Positions 1-10,471 of a DNA stretch of 64,000 bases are shown one piece after another. The stretch lies in the NCBI GenBank assembly GCA_032718865.1, contig JALUTQ010000024.1, forward strand, positions 171,501 through 235,500. The letters are read 5' to 3'. Every line of letters starts with the position of its first letter. The stretch's first letter is position 1. The position numbers and the translations under genes were made by a program. Under the pieces are notes generated by a model. The model worked only from the letters and a program-made list of their open reading frames with translations. It did not search any database and was not told the origin of the DNA. This stretch comes from Tilletia caries. Its lineage: Eukaryota; Basidiomycota; Exobasidiomycetes; Tilletiales; Tilletiaceae.

Positions 1-1
1 A

Positions 2-1081
2 AAGGGCAAGGGTAAGGGCAAGGGCAAGGAGCGAGCTACCGACGACGACAACGAGAACGAGGAACAGCCTCCATCGACCACCGTCCTCTTCTACTCATCA
101 CCCTCCGAACCAACGACCACGCAGACCACCATCCAGCGCAGACTCGGTCTCGCCAGCGCCATCGTACACTTCTCCACCGAGCTCAACCAGCTCGCAACGA
201 CAACCACCCCGGCACCGTCACAACCACCACCTTCGACAACAAGCGGGCCCAGTGCGCAAACGCCGATAAAGGACATGTCCAGATGGAGCGTCACAGCGTC
301 CAAGACTCGCACTCTCACCCTGCGCGTCCGGCCCTTCGTCTATCTGCACGTCGTCATTGATCTGCCCCGGCTGCCCAGGTCCGTGCCCGCATCATCAACA
401 GCAACAGGGACAGCGTCGAAGGCATCGCTCAAAGGGGCTCCGGGCGCGAAGGAGGGCAAACGGGCTGCGACTGTCAAGTGGGAGTATGTCGCTAATGGGG
501 TGGCTGACGAGCCTGTCTTGGAGGCCATGGCCAATGCGTGGAATGCATTTGTGGTGAGTTTATGTGCAACCCTTTCTGCTCGAGGGGGGTGTAACGTCTG
601 ATTCCTTCTTCATCTACAGGAACGTAATGGAGAGCCTTCGTCGCGCGACCCATCCGAATCGTCAATGGCTGCCCCTGACGATGACGACGAGGAGGAGGAG
701 GAGGAGGAGAAATACCACCGAGCGCTGGAAAAGTTCTTCATGCCCTGGGTCCTCACCTGGGACCTCGCCTCCTCCTCCTTCCCAAGACCAAACAAACTGT
801 CCTCACTATCAAACACAGGAACGATCCGAGGCGAGCGAAGTAAGTCGTCCTCGTTACGGAAAAGTATCACCGCTGCTGCTGCTGTTGGAGCTGGAGATGC
901 CAGAAGTCGGCCGGGATCGGTGCATTCTTCCGGCAGGGATAGGGATAGGGATAGGGATAGGGATAGGGATAGGGATAGGGATAGAGACACTGGGAGAGGA
1001 TCACGGCCTTCTTCGACTGCGTCGACGGCTGCGCTCACTGCCGCCCTGGCAGACACCCTCAAGGTCCGGCCTCGGAAATAA
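2..1081 (+). CDS. CCZ1: CCZ1-like vacuolar fusion protein, 5'-truncated by window edge
   Basis: Two exons are visible: 2-553 and 620-1081, with intron 554-619 (GTGAGT...CTACAG) falling between complete codons. The reading frame is open at the left edge, so the true start lies outside. After a Lys/Gly and acidic run, the segment LFYSSPSEPTTTQ...RRLGLASAIVHFS matches the first longin domain of the CCZ1/INTU/HPS4 group. A later FFMPWVLTWDL segment also fits. Ccz1 with Mon1 forms the GEF that loads Rab7/Ypt7 on late endosomes and vacuoles. The tail holds a perfect Arg-Asp dipeptide repeat and ends at TAA 1079-1081, 26 bp short of the convergent MOB4 stop. The visible part is about 337 residues, short for the family. 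The C-terminal longin modules are not obvious, so the family call is moderate. Confidence 0.62.
935..985 (+). repeat. (AGGGAT)n hexanucleotide repeat encoding (Arg-Asp)n
   Basis: Eight to nine perfect AGGGAT units lie within the CCZ1-like coding exon and translate to alternating Arg-Asp. The six-base period keeps the frame, so length changes would only alter the number of dipeptides. Confidence 0.9.
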
Positions 1082-1107
1082 CCCTAGTCTTACCCCCCAT
1101 CCCTTCT

Positions 1108-2137
1108 CTAGTCCCCATGTAATTGTAACTCCTTCTTGCCAATACCCGGTAACGGTCCCCGTCCCACAAACCCATCATACTCGTCCCCCTGCCCATCATT
1201 CTCCGCCCCGTCCCTACCAGCGAGAGAGAGCGGTTCACCCTCAGGCGTCAGACCCGCCCGCTTAGCCGCATCCGCATCGAGCGCAGGCAGACTCTCGGTC
1301 GAGATGAGCTCGTAGACCGCATTGAGCGCGTAGAACCGGGCATACAGACTCGTCTGTGCCTCGCACTCCTCGAAGACGTCCCGATGATGTCCGTACGCAT
1401 GTACGAAGATCCGACTCAACCGCCTTGCGATCGATCCAAATTGCCGGAGGGACGCGTTCGGGATGTAGGTCCTTCCCGGGAAATGGCGCGGGTTGTTCAG
1501 CAGGGCCGAGGTGCCGTCTACCGTGTGGATGATGTAGTCGATCGCGCAGCACTGGCGGTCTTCGCCGTGCGAGGCGCAGACGTAGAGCCAGTCTCCCGCG
1601 TTCATGGCGCTGCAGGTGTCCGGGTTGGAGGTGCGCGTGCAGGCGGTTAGGAGCGTCGTTAGCCAGGGTGTCGTCAGATCTTGCACGATTCGGCTGTAGC
1701 GAAGAGGGGGAAGGGGAGGGGGGAAGCTGTCAGTCCCTTGGGTTGGGAGCGATGGCGCAGACGGAGAGATGGACTCACCGCAGCTGTTCATACACCCATA
1801 CATCCGTGTCCACATTCGGATGGCTAAACCCACTCCCAACCCCACCCCCGCCCGCAGCGCCGCTCTCCCCCTCCCCATCCCTCCCCTTCCCCTTCGCCGG
1901 ATCGGAGAAGACCTCCGAGCCCGGCGCAGGGGAGGTAGGCACCGCGACGATGCGCGCGACGTCATGCGGGTTCGAGTGCACGAGGAGCGAGATGTACTCC
2001 TGGACTTGGAAGGCCGAGTTGATGGAGGACAGGCCTTGGGGCTCGGAGAAGGCGGTGTTTGAAGAGGAGGAGGAGGAGCAGCAGCAGGCGGCGTGGACCT
2101 GCTCGAGGGTTTGGCCGCGTCTGATCCTGGTGGGCAT
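1108..2137 (-). CDS. MOB4: MOB4/phocein-like MOB kinase activator
   Basis: Two exons on the minus strand: 2137-1779 and 1693-1108, with an 85-nt intron (GTGAGT...CTACAG), giving 314 residues. The start MPTRIRRGQTLEQ resembles the basic N-terminus of phocein. The pattern continues with VQEYIS, DVWVYEQLR, a CSAMNAGDWLYVCASH segment, AIDYIIHTVDG, and SRIFVHAYGHHRDVFEE, which are the hallmarks of the MOB fold including its Cys2-His2 zinc site. Phocein-type MOBs are subunits of the STRIPAK phosphatase-kinase complex at endomembranes. Compared with metazoan MOB4 (about 225 residues), a Gly/Ser/Pro-rich insert precedes the YEQLR helix and there is a longer C-terminal tail. The gene is converging with CCZ1 and sits only 182 bp downstream of the eIF2B epsilon stop. 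Confidence 0.8.
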
Positions 2138-2319
2138 CTTTGGTATGTGTGCTTTCTGTTGTGTGTAGTGTGTGGTGGTGGTGAAGCATGACCTTCCCCT
2201 TTCTCATCAGGAGGTACCGGAGCTCGCCTCGACCTTCGCTCACACGACAGCCAGAATCCTCCTTCAATGAACACAGCAAGGGAAGGAAGGAGGGCAAGCG
2301 TGGCATTGCTATCTATGGT

Positions 2320-5167
2320 TCAATCATCTTCATCGTCCTCGTCCTCGTCCTCGTCGTCGTCGTCGTCTTCCTCATCCTCATCATCATCCTGACTCTCCAA
2401 GATGAACCTAAGCACAGGCTCCGCACTGACCCTCAACGCCTTCATCTCCTCTTCCCCAGCCTCCTCCATCCTCTCCTCCTCATCGTCAACGCAGACCCCA
2501 TAGCCCGGCGCACACACCCCGCGAGGCGCGGCCGATCGAGAGGCAGGCGATCGCCACCAGTCGATAATCGCTTCGTCCTCTACCACGTCTTCGTTGTAGA
2601 ACAGCTTGAGCGTGGGTACGAAGAGCTTTGTCGCGCTTGGGTGGGTGGCGCAGTATGTCTGAAAAGGAAGCAAAGAGGAAGGGAACGTCAGGAATCTGAA
2701 TGGGTTGTACGAGTGAGAAAAAAGAGAGAGCGAGATATGAAAGGGAACGTACCTGAAGGACGGTCACGACCTGCACCTGGTCCCCCACCTCACTAGCAAC
2801 AGCCTTAATCAACCCACCCCACCGACTCCACACCTTCCCAAACGCACCCACCCCACCCGCATCCCCCTTCCGCATAGCCGCCACAGCACTCCCCATCAAA
2901 AACCCAAGCACCGTCGCCCGCAACTCCAACAGCGCCACATTACTCGCCATCCGGAGCGTCTTCAGCTCGATCGACGCGTTCTCCAGCGTGTGGTTCTCCG
3001 AGAGGGCGCGCGAGAGGGAGGCTTGTGCTTCGGAGCGGAAGTCGAGGAGGCGCCGGATTGTGGCGGGGTCGCTATTCGCACCGCTGGCTGAGGAGGCGTT
3101 GTTCTGGTCAGAGCTGCTTAGGTTGTTCGTCGCTGAGCGGGAGTGCATCGTCGATTGTCGGGCGGAGGTCGGATCATTATCATCCTCGTCATCCTCCTCA
3201 CTATCCCCTTCCTCATCCTCATCATCTTCCTCCCCCTGATCCAAGAACTCTTCCGAGGTGAGCGAGCCTCGGTCGTCGATATCATCTTCGTCGTCAAAGA
3301 GCCCTTCGTTTTGCTCGAGCTCTGTCGCTAGTCGGTCGGCATCCGTGGGGAGGGCGCCGATTCGGAGGAGGAGCAGGTTACGCCAGTTGTTCGCAGCCGA
3401 GTCGTCACCGTCATCTTCCTCTTCATCCTCCTCATCGTCGTCGTCGCTGGCTCCCTGCGAGCGGCTCTCCCCGAGGAACGGCCAGAGCTGGCCCACAGAC
3501 TCGCTGCCAAGTTGGGCCGCCTGTGCGTTGTGCTTCCCCTTTGAGATCGAATCTTCTTCGTCGTCGTCATCGTCGTAAGCTGATGCAGCCTGTACTCCAA
3601 TCCGACTCCCACTCCTCACCTCCACATTCGGCCCCAAGACAACCCCAGCCTCGATCAGACATCCCTTCCCCAACTTGGCCCCCTCCAGAAGTTGGACCCC
3701 TTGGCCCAGCACACTGTCCAGGACGATACAGTCCTTCCCGATGCTGACATCGTCATGGACGAGCGAGCGGCGAACGAGGGCACGAGAGTGCACGCTCACG
3801 CTCGAGCCGAGCACGGAATGTTCGACGTTGGCCGAGGCGTAGACTTGTGTTCGTGGGCCGAGGAGGACGTACGAGCCTAGAGTCTGATGCGGTTGTTTGT
3901 GCAGTTGCTGTTCGCCACTCAATGGTTCAGGGACGACGTGTGCAGTAGAATGAACGTAGCGATGTCCCGCCCGGACTGCATAGGCGCCCTGTCCATCTGC
4001 GGGACCGGGGAGGATGCCACTGGGTCCGAGCGGACTGGCTGCGCGGGCGAGGATGTCCATACTGATAGCGTGATAGGCCCGCGTTGACGACACGCGCGCT
4101 CCATAACCCCAGCACGTCTGCGCGCCAAACGGCGCCGGCTGTAAATCCAACCGTGGCACATGTGCAGGCGTGGAGGGTGCCACATGAACGAAGATCTTGG
4201 CAGTAAGGAGATCAGAGGTGAGGATGCCCGGTATGAAATCGCGTCGGAGATGTTGATAGTCGAAGTTCTCGGAGAAGAGCGGGGGTACGTCCATGCTGCA
4301 GATATCGACGCCGCAGTCGACTAAGTCGGTGTAGACGTCGATGTCGCTGATCACGTCGTCGCCGTCGGAGAGGAGGTCCCAGGGTAAGGTGACCGCTTCG
4401 CCGCTGATGGATTTGGAGGAAGGGCGCGCGGCGCCTGTGCTTTCTGGTGGGGCGATGATGGGGCGGTGGGAGTAATGTCGCAGTTGTCCGCCGCGCGCAT
4501 GGTCGATGCACCACAACCCGGCACTCTCATCGCCCGCAATGCTCGCGCCGCCCTTCCACCCGCTCCCGGCTCCAGCAGCAGCAGGGGCAAGCATAGTAGC
4601 CACCGTCATGATCGCATCCCGGTCCTTCCTCCTCCTCTCCTTGTGCACCCGGACGAGCTCGGACAGGTCGAGGTTGCCCACGTAGTCAGCATGGACGAGG
4701 ATGAAGTCGCTCGCACGAACCGTCTGCCGCGCGTCCAACTCGCGGAGCGCATCGCCCGCGCTCCACGCCTGCGGGATCGGCAACACCGTAATGCTCGGAT
4801 ACCCATACACGCCCTTCCAATTCTGCTCGACATGCGCGCGTAGGAGGGATGTATGTCTCGTAGAGAGGATGTAGATGCGCGCAACGTCCGCGCGCGCGAG
4901 GGCTTCGATCGTCCAGTGGAGGATGGGCGCGCCGGCGAGCGGGAGAAGACAGGTCGGGCGGGAGGCGTCGAGGGGTGCGAAGCGGGAGGTGTGTGAGGTC
5001 GAGTAGGAGTCGGCGAGGATGATGCCGAGGAGAGGCTCTTCTTGCGGCGCGTCGAGGTCGCCTCCGCCGCCGCTGGTCGCACCGCCGCCGCTTGCCTTGC
5101 CTGCTTTGTTGCTGCTGCCTTTGGACTTGCTGGCGGTGCCGCCGCTCTTGCCGGGCTTGGGTCCCAT
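2320..5167 (-). CDS. GCD6: translation initiation factor eIF2B subunit epsilon (Gcd6)
   Basis: Exon 1 runs 5167-2753 and exon 2 runs 2658-2320 around a 94-nt intron, giving 917 residues. After a Gly/Ser/Lys-rich N-terminus comes the nucleotidyltransferase-like domain (LGIILADSYSTS...TCLLPLAGAPILHWTIEAL, about residues 47-260). A left-handed beta-helix region with hexapeptide spacing follows (about 430-560), then very acidic linkers, then an all-helical W2 domain ending in the conserved EDEAIIDWW motif encoded by exon 2. The protein terminates in an Asp/Glu tail. This is the catalytic GEF subunit that recharges eIF2 with GTP. The intron falls just before the W2 core. Repeat copy A starts 61 bp beyond the 25-bp flanking repeat, so the 5' control region has been replaced or lengthened by that element. 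Confidence 0.93.
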
Positions 5168-5227
5168 CTTTGCTTTTCTGATGATCGTGGTCGGGTGGCA
5201 GGAAGCGCGGGAAGAAAGTTACGAGTG

Positions 5228-5252
5228 CCTCAAAGTGGAACCTCATCATCTC
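5228..5252 (+). repeat. 25-bp direct repeat, left flank of repeat copy A
   Basis: The same 25 bp recur at 8517-8541. Together they bracket copy A exactly. Both copies also have a nearby GTTAC on the left, separated here by a 6-bp insertion. It reads like a target-site duplication, though 25 bp is long for known transposon classes. Confidence 0.7.
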
Positions 5253-5855
5253 CGAGCATAGCATTGAGCCTTACCTCGACGACATCGAGCGGGGAGACGA
5301 TGATGGACAGCAGAAGTACAATGAGGACAAGGTGTTCATTGCGTGAGGAAGTGAGGAGGCCAATATTTATGATATACAGATACTGTGGAGAGCAATGGTC
5401 AGAGGTCAGCGCACTCACCTTGCTCGAGGTCGGTCGATGCGTCGAAAGGAGAGGTGGGCAGCTCGTGAGTCGAGAACCGTGAGGCATCGGCGTGATGGCG
5501 AGGAAGCAGGGCCAGTGATGTCGTGGTGATGATGATGATTGTCGTGGTGGTAGTGTAGGCGGTGGTGATGGCGTTGGACGAGGTTAGACGGCGGTGGGGG
5601 GGAAGGCAAAAAAGAAGATCTCAGTTAGTATAAGGCAGACTCTAGACAGGAGATGGAAGAGGAAAGCAGGTGTGACTTACCCCTTATGTGAAGGGCCAAA
5701 CCCTTCCCAACCTTCCCCAGTGAAGGGAGCACGGAAGCACAGCCAGAGTATCGGCACTACTGGTGTGTCCGGCCATGTTGTCGATGTGGGGGAAGGCATT
5801 TGGGAAGAGTACAGTTGTCGCGGGAGCTCCCATCGGCACCCGCGACCATCCTCGA

Positions 5856-6420
5856 GCGCCGCCGGTCTGTGGTCGTACAGCCGGGTTGTCGTCCGGGTCG
5901 GCCGTTCGCAGTTAGAAGAGCCTACACTCCCATTCTAGCTGACAGCCCGAGACTGCGGCCGAGCAGCCCCGAGTTTCGTCCGGTCACCGTCCCGCCGCCG
6001 GTCTGTGGTCGTACAGCCGGGTGTCGTCCTGTCGGCCGTTCGCGGGTCGGAGAGCCAGACTCCCATCCTAGCCGTCACCGACGGGACTGCGGTCGTGCAG
6101 CCCCGAGTGTTGTCCTCGTCGCGGGCGTAGGAGAGTTGCGCTGCTCCCATCCTATCCCGTCACCGTCCCGCCGCCGGTCTGTGGTCGTACAGCCGGGTGT
6201 CGTCCGGGTCGGTCGTTCGCAGTTAGAAGAGCCTACACTCCCATTCTAGCTGACAGCCCGAGGCTGCGGCCGAGCAGCCCCGAGTTTCGTCCGGTCACCG
6301 TCCCGCCGCCGGTCTGTGGTCGTACAGCCGGGTGTCGTCCTGTCGGCCGTTCGCGGGTCGGAGAGCCAAACTCCCATCCTAGCCGTCACCGACGGGACTG
6401 CGGTCGTGCAAGCCCCGGTG
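5856..6420. repeat. tandem array inside repeat copy A (~314-bp unit, ~136-bp sub-unit)
   Basis: The string CCGCCGGTCTGTGGTCGTAC begins at about 5856, 5993, 6170 and 6306, each time followed by CCGGGT-type GC-rich sequence. The spacing (137, 177, 136) shows a 314-bp unit made of two related sub-units and then duplicated. Copy B has the same array in reverse; copy C keeps a shorter, rearranged version. Confidence 0.8.
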
Positions 6421-6808
6421 TCGTCCGGGTCGATGTCCGAGGCGAGTGCAGATAGCAAAGGTCGGTCTCGTCCGTGAAGTCCATAAGGTGGATGAGGTGT
6501 AAGGGAGCCGAGTTAGATGAGGTGAGGTCGGTAAAGTCCAAGAGGTGGGTGAGGTTGGCGAACGGTGAGGTGGGTGAGAGAGGATGAAAGGTAGGTGAGG
6601 TCGGTAAAGTCCATGAGGAAGGTGAGGTGGGTGAGGAAGGTGAGGTCGGTGAGGTTGGTGAAGGGAGTAAGGTAGATGATGTAGATGAGTGAGGATGGAT
6701 GGAATAAAGAAGTGAAGATAGATGTATGGATGGAATCAAAGAAGTGAAGTGTGGATGGACGGATGTGGTGAGGAAGGGGAAAAAATCTTGAGTTGGGAGG
6801 TCGGAAGG

Positions 6809-6835
6809 GCCTGCTTTTTATGCCTTTCGGGCCCG
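6809..6835 (-). promoter_or_regulatory. TATA-like core promoter candidate in repeat copy A
   Basis: The minus strand has CATAAAAAG between GGGCCCGAAAGG and GCAGGCCC, followed by a pyrimidine-rich stretch suited to initiation. The same arrangement is kept in copy B (CATAAAAG at 14821) and copy C (minus strand, 37170-37161). Conservation across diverged copies supports function; promoter activity is inferred. Confidence 0.4.
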
Positions 6836-8516
6836 GTCGATTTCCTGCTACGTCGTCTAGGGAGCGGCAGAGCGAGTAAGAGGGGGGGACATAGAGCTGG
6901 CCACTGCCAAAGTTCAGCGTTGGAAAAGGGAACACAGAGCTGGACACTGCCGAGGTGCAGTCGGACGTTGCACTGGGCCTGCTAGTAGGCTCCCTGGTCC
7001 AGTGTGTATCCCCTGCTGCGCTCCTGCGGCAGGGTGCCAAGTGCTCCTTGACCTTCTCATCGCATCCTGGTCAACGCTTCTTTACCAGCGCTCTGCCGCA
7101 ATCTGTCACGAGAAACAGAACCTAAGACACCTAGAGGCTCGGGAATGGAGATGATGTTGCAAAGAACGAGGTTAGCGGTCAGGATTGGCGAGCTATACAT
7201 GCACGAGTCCTTCGCACGATGGGAAATGTTAGCTGACTTGGGACACGTGGTTCGATGAAAAGACGGCGAGCGCGAAGCTCAGCACAGCGTGTGGGCCTAT
7301 ACGGGAGGCGCGGTCAGAAAGAATGAGGCGGTCGAAGTTGCGCGTCAGTATGTGTGCCTTTGCCAGCAACGCTTGCCAAGGCTTTCCTAGTAGTCCTGAC
7401 TCACCAACGTCCTCTGCCAGCACCTGTCTTGATCGTCCGCGCAGCGCTCTGGTGCGACATGTCGTTCGTATCGACACTGGAAGTCACCTGGTATTTCGAG
7501 CTAGGAAGGAGGGAAGAAGCAGACAGGAAGGGTCAACGTTCGCTGATGGCAGCAGGTAGCTGCAGATAGCAGACCATCCGTCGCACATGAGAATGCCACA
7601 CACCTGAGAATTCGACTGGTCTTCTGCAGCACAAAGGAAAGAATGTGGGAGCACGACGCTTGGATGAGACTAAGGCGGCAGTAGGCAGTGACCGTCAGAA
7701 AGAATGTGACCGTCAAAGCTGCACGCCAGATGATCGCGATGAAGGGTGACCAGCTGGAAGGCGTGGCGAATGGCGATGGTAGCCTTCAAGGCGGCATGAA
7801 GAGAGATGCATGCAAGCTCCACATTCGAGGTTGGGAATTTGAGAACATGACTAGCTGGGAAGGCATGAAGAGATGTGAGCGCGATACATGGGTCTTCTGT
7901 CGTGACTCATGTTCTAGGAATGAGCGAAGACATAATGCGTGATCAGTTGAAGAGCGTGCATGTGAGCAACCATTCATGGACTCGTTGCTGTGGATAGATG
8001 TTCAGAGGGTACACGATGGGCCAGACCAGCTTGCGCGTCTTTGGGTCGATCGATGTTCAAAGAGCAGCGTCGCATCGAGGCTCGCTGCGGGCTCCTCGTC
8101 CCAGCAGCTGCAAGCTACGCACGCGCTTCCGGTCAATGTCATCCTCGTGCTGACAGCTATACACTCACACTACTGCCATGCCAGCTGTCCGTTGTTGCTG
8201 GCTGGGTTGTGCTTGACTTGTCGCTTGAGGTTGGATGGATAGTGTGAGGTCAGGCGCGTTGGAGGCGATGAGGATGGAGGGAAGGCCGACAAAGGTTTGG
8301 CGGTCCAACAGCGGCGCCAGCCAAATCATCATCGTGCCTTCCATCACGTCTTCGCGTGCATGGTCCGAGTTTCGATTCCTTTGAGCCGGGCCTGGAGGTA
8401 ATAAAGTCGAGCTGGGCAGCATGAAGATGCGAAGCGTGCATGGGGAGATCCTGTGATGGCAGAGCGCCAACTGAATGACCAGACAGGAATCGAAGGTGAG
8501 GGTGATAGGGAAGTTA

Positions 8517-8541
8517 CCTCAAAGTGGAACCTCATCATCTC
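8517..8541 (+). repeat. 25-bp direct repeat, right flank of repeat copy A
   Basis: It is identical to 5228-5252. Removing copy A plus one repeat would leave only about 170 bp between the IBA57 stop (8625) and the eIF2B epsilon start (5167), which suits this compact genome and supports insertion between two neighbours. Confidence 0.7.
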
Positions 8542-8624
8542 GACAACGAGGCGGTCAAACACGTTCTCAGCAGGGTCAGGTCAGGAAAGGGCTCAAGAGA
8601 TTTCATAGACATTGCTGTTTGGCC

Positions 8625-10262
8625 TCACGGAGACGCAAGTCGAACACTCTCAACAACCCGTGGATCCCACGACACAGGCAGAAACGGCCGAACACCAACC
8701 TCACTCTCCGCCCCATCCTCCCCCAGCCCCACCGCCGTCATCCTCGATCCATCGTCCCGCTCCGCCTCGAGGGACACCCGCTCGACCTGGTCCAGACGCA
8801 GCAGGCCTAGTGCAAGGTTGTGGATGGAGGAGCCGAGGAGCTTGCCTGCTGAGCGGGCTCGGCGGGTGGGTGATGTTGGGGAGGAGGACGATCGGACGTC
8901 GAGGTTGGCTGTCGCCGGTAGGGTTGCGAAGGATGCGTCGAGTGCCAGATCGGATGGTGGTCTGAGAGAGCAAGGAGTTAGTAAGTGTGAAAGAGCAGTG
9001 AGTGAAGTGGCACACACCTCTGATCAGGCGCATACAGTGACACCGGCACGACCCGTTTCCGGACGACACCGGTGTGATGTGTGCGTGCGGTGAGCTCCTG
9101 TCCGACATAGCAGCCCTTCTTGAAGTCAACTGAGAATCCCAGATCACGTCCGAGGATTGATATATCGTCAGCCATTCGTCACATGCATGCGTCGATCGCT
9201 TGCCTTAAACTCACCGCCTGCGTTTAGATCCATGTTGGCTTCCAAGGGCAGCGACGAACCGTCGATAATGTCGTCGTGCCCCTCCGGAATGCCCTGTAGT
9301 ATTCTGTGTATGAGATATGCGTCCGCATCTGCCGTTCCTCCCAAGATCGCTGTGGTCGAGCATCAGTCAGCAGGGAGTGGAACAGCGCCATGGGAGGATT
9401 TTGGACGGGGAGATGACTCACATGCCGCATCAGTGCCTCCAGGCAGAACAGCGCGATAGCCCAGATATGCCGAGCGCGGATCTCTGCGGACGTGAGCCTG
9501 TCGGCCCACCAGCGCCTCGAGCGCTTGTACGATCTCCGACGACGGGTTCCGGCTGACCCCACCTTCCGGCAGCGGAGTGAGCGCATTCGGAGTCCCCGAC
9601 CACACTTGCCACACCTTCCACTCGTCCTGAGATGTGGTGCGCAAGGTCACCTTTGACCTCAACTTGAACTTCTTGAGGAAGGCGAGGAGCGAGTCGGCTG
9701 TGCGGGTGTCGACTTCGATCAGGACTGTGTCGGACGGGGTTGGGGATGATGCGCTTGGGACGGCGTACAGGAGGGTGTCGGCCAGAAGACGTCCCTAAAA
9801 ACGAAGCGCATTTCACAAAGATCAGACTATCATTTCGCATTTGAAGAAGCGTGATGTAGGGGAGCTCACATTGGGATAGAGGAAACCTGCATACAGGGCG
9901 TCGTGATGGACAGGAGCCAGTGCACTCTCCTCCCGCACAGACCGGGGCGGGTTGGCCAGGTGGGCAGAGCTGGTGGTGATGAGACCCTGGAGAAGCTTGA
10001 GGGTGTCCCGGCCGGCGATCTCGATGATGCTGCGGTTGGGGACGGGGGCGAGGGTGAAGCTGGATGGGGAGGACCTGGCTGAGCTGGTGGAGAAGAGGGA
10101 AGCCGGTACAGGTGATGGAGCCGAGACCCGGTGTGCGCGATAAGAGCATAGCAGGCTGCTACTTCTGCTGCACGCTGCTCTCGCCACGCTCGTGCTTGCC
10201 GCCATCGCGGCTGTTCGTCCCGCGCTCATCGTTGCTGTCCTCGCTGTCGACTGTCCGTTCAA
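8625..10262 (-). CDS. IBA57: mitochondrial Fe-S cluster maturation factor Iba57
   Basis: Five exons on the minus strand: 10262-9870, 9794-9422, 9349-9215, 9129-9018 and 8961-8625, all with GT/AG borders and frame-consistent phases, giving 449 residues. The N-terminus is rich in Arg/Ser/Ala with FSTSSARSS, a mitochondrial targeting profile. [38 protein letters not shown] and [14 protein letters not shown] match the folate-binding YgfZ/GcvT-like fold. [18 protein letters not shown] (residues 304-321, conserved Cys307) is the family signature. Iba57 works with Isa1/Isa2 to assemble 4Fe-4S clusters for aconitase, lipoate synthase and respiratory enzymes. Met1, Met12 or Met20 could be the start; all leave a presequence. 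It is divergent from eIF3b across 209 bp. Confidence 0.92.
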
Positions 10263-10471
10263 GGCGCGGCGAGGTCATCATCGGTCGATCGACTTGTGCC
10301 GCGATATCCGGGGATGACTTTGAGACTGAGACTGAGACCCTCCTCTGTGAGATGTGAGACCCCTCCGCCTTTCTTCTCAGTTCTCACCTTGCTCGCCTTC
10401 CTTCTGACTGACGGCGAACACAGCATTCACTCACTCACTCACTCACTCACTCAGCATACACTCTCCCAACG
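10263..10471. promoter_or_regulatory. IBA57/eIF3b bidirectional promoter with (CTCA)n leader tract
   Basis: The 209-bp gap between divergent start codons must hold both promoters. A run of seven ACTC/CTCA tetranucleotides (about 10428-10453) lies 18 bp before the eIF3b ATG. A related tract precedes HSE1. Confidence 0.5.

Larger units (their letters stand above)
5253..8516 (-). mobile_element. unclassified 3.2-kb repeat, copy A
   Basis: This block recurs inverted at about 13163-16383 (copy B, nearly identical over long stretches) and, diverged and truncated, at 35992-38600 (copy C). No transposase, integrase, reverse transcriptase or helicase reading frame is present, and the short open frames are not preserved between copies. 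The minus strand holds, in order: a low-complexity upstream half, a CATAAAAAGCAGG TATA-like box in a palindromic GC block (about 6809-6835), a CT-rich tract, repeats of a CTCACCGAC type, a 314-bp tandem duplication, and two intron-like signal pairs (GTAAGT at 5680 with TACTAAC at 5630; GTGAGT...ACAG 5418-5383). It lies immediately upstream of eIF2B epsilon in the sense orientation. It could be a non-autonomous transposon or a duplicated promoter segment; the class is unknown. Confidence 0.75.

Noticed and set aside
5253..8516. Repeat copy A as a Helitron or LTR retrotransposon
   Set aside because: No TC...CTRR ends with hairpin, no TG...CA termini, no Rep/helicase, RT or tRNA primer site seen; class left open.
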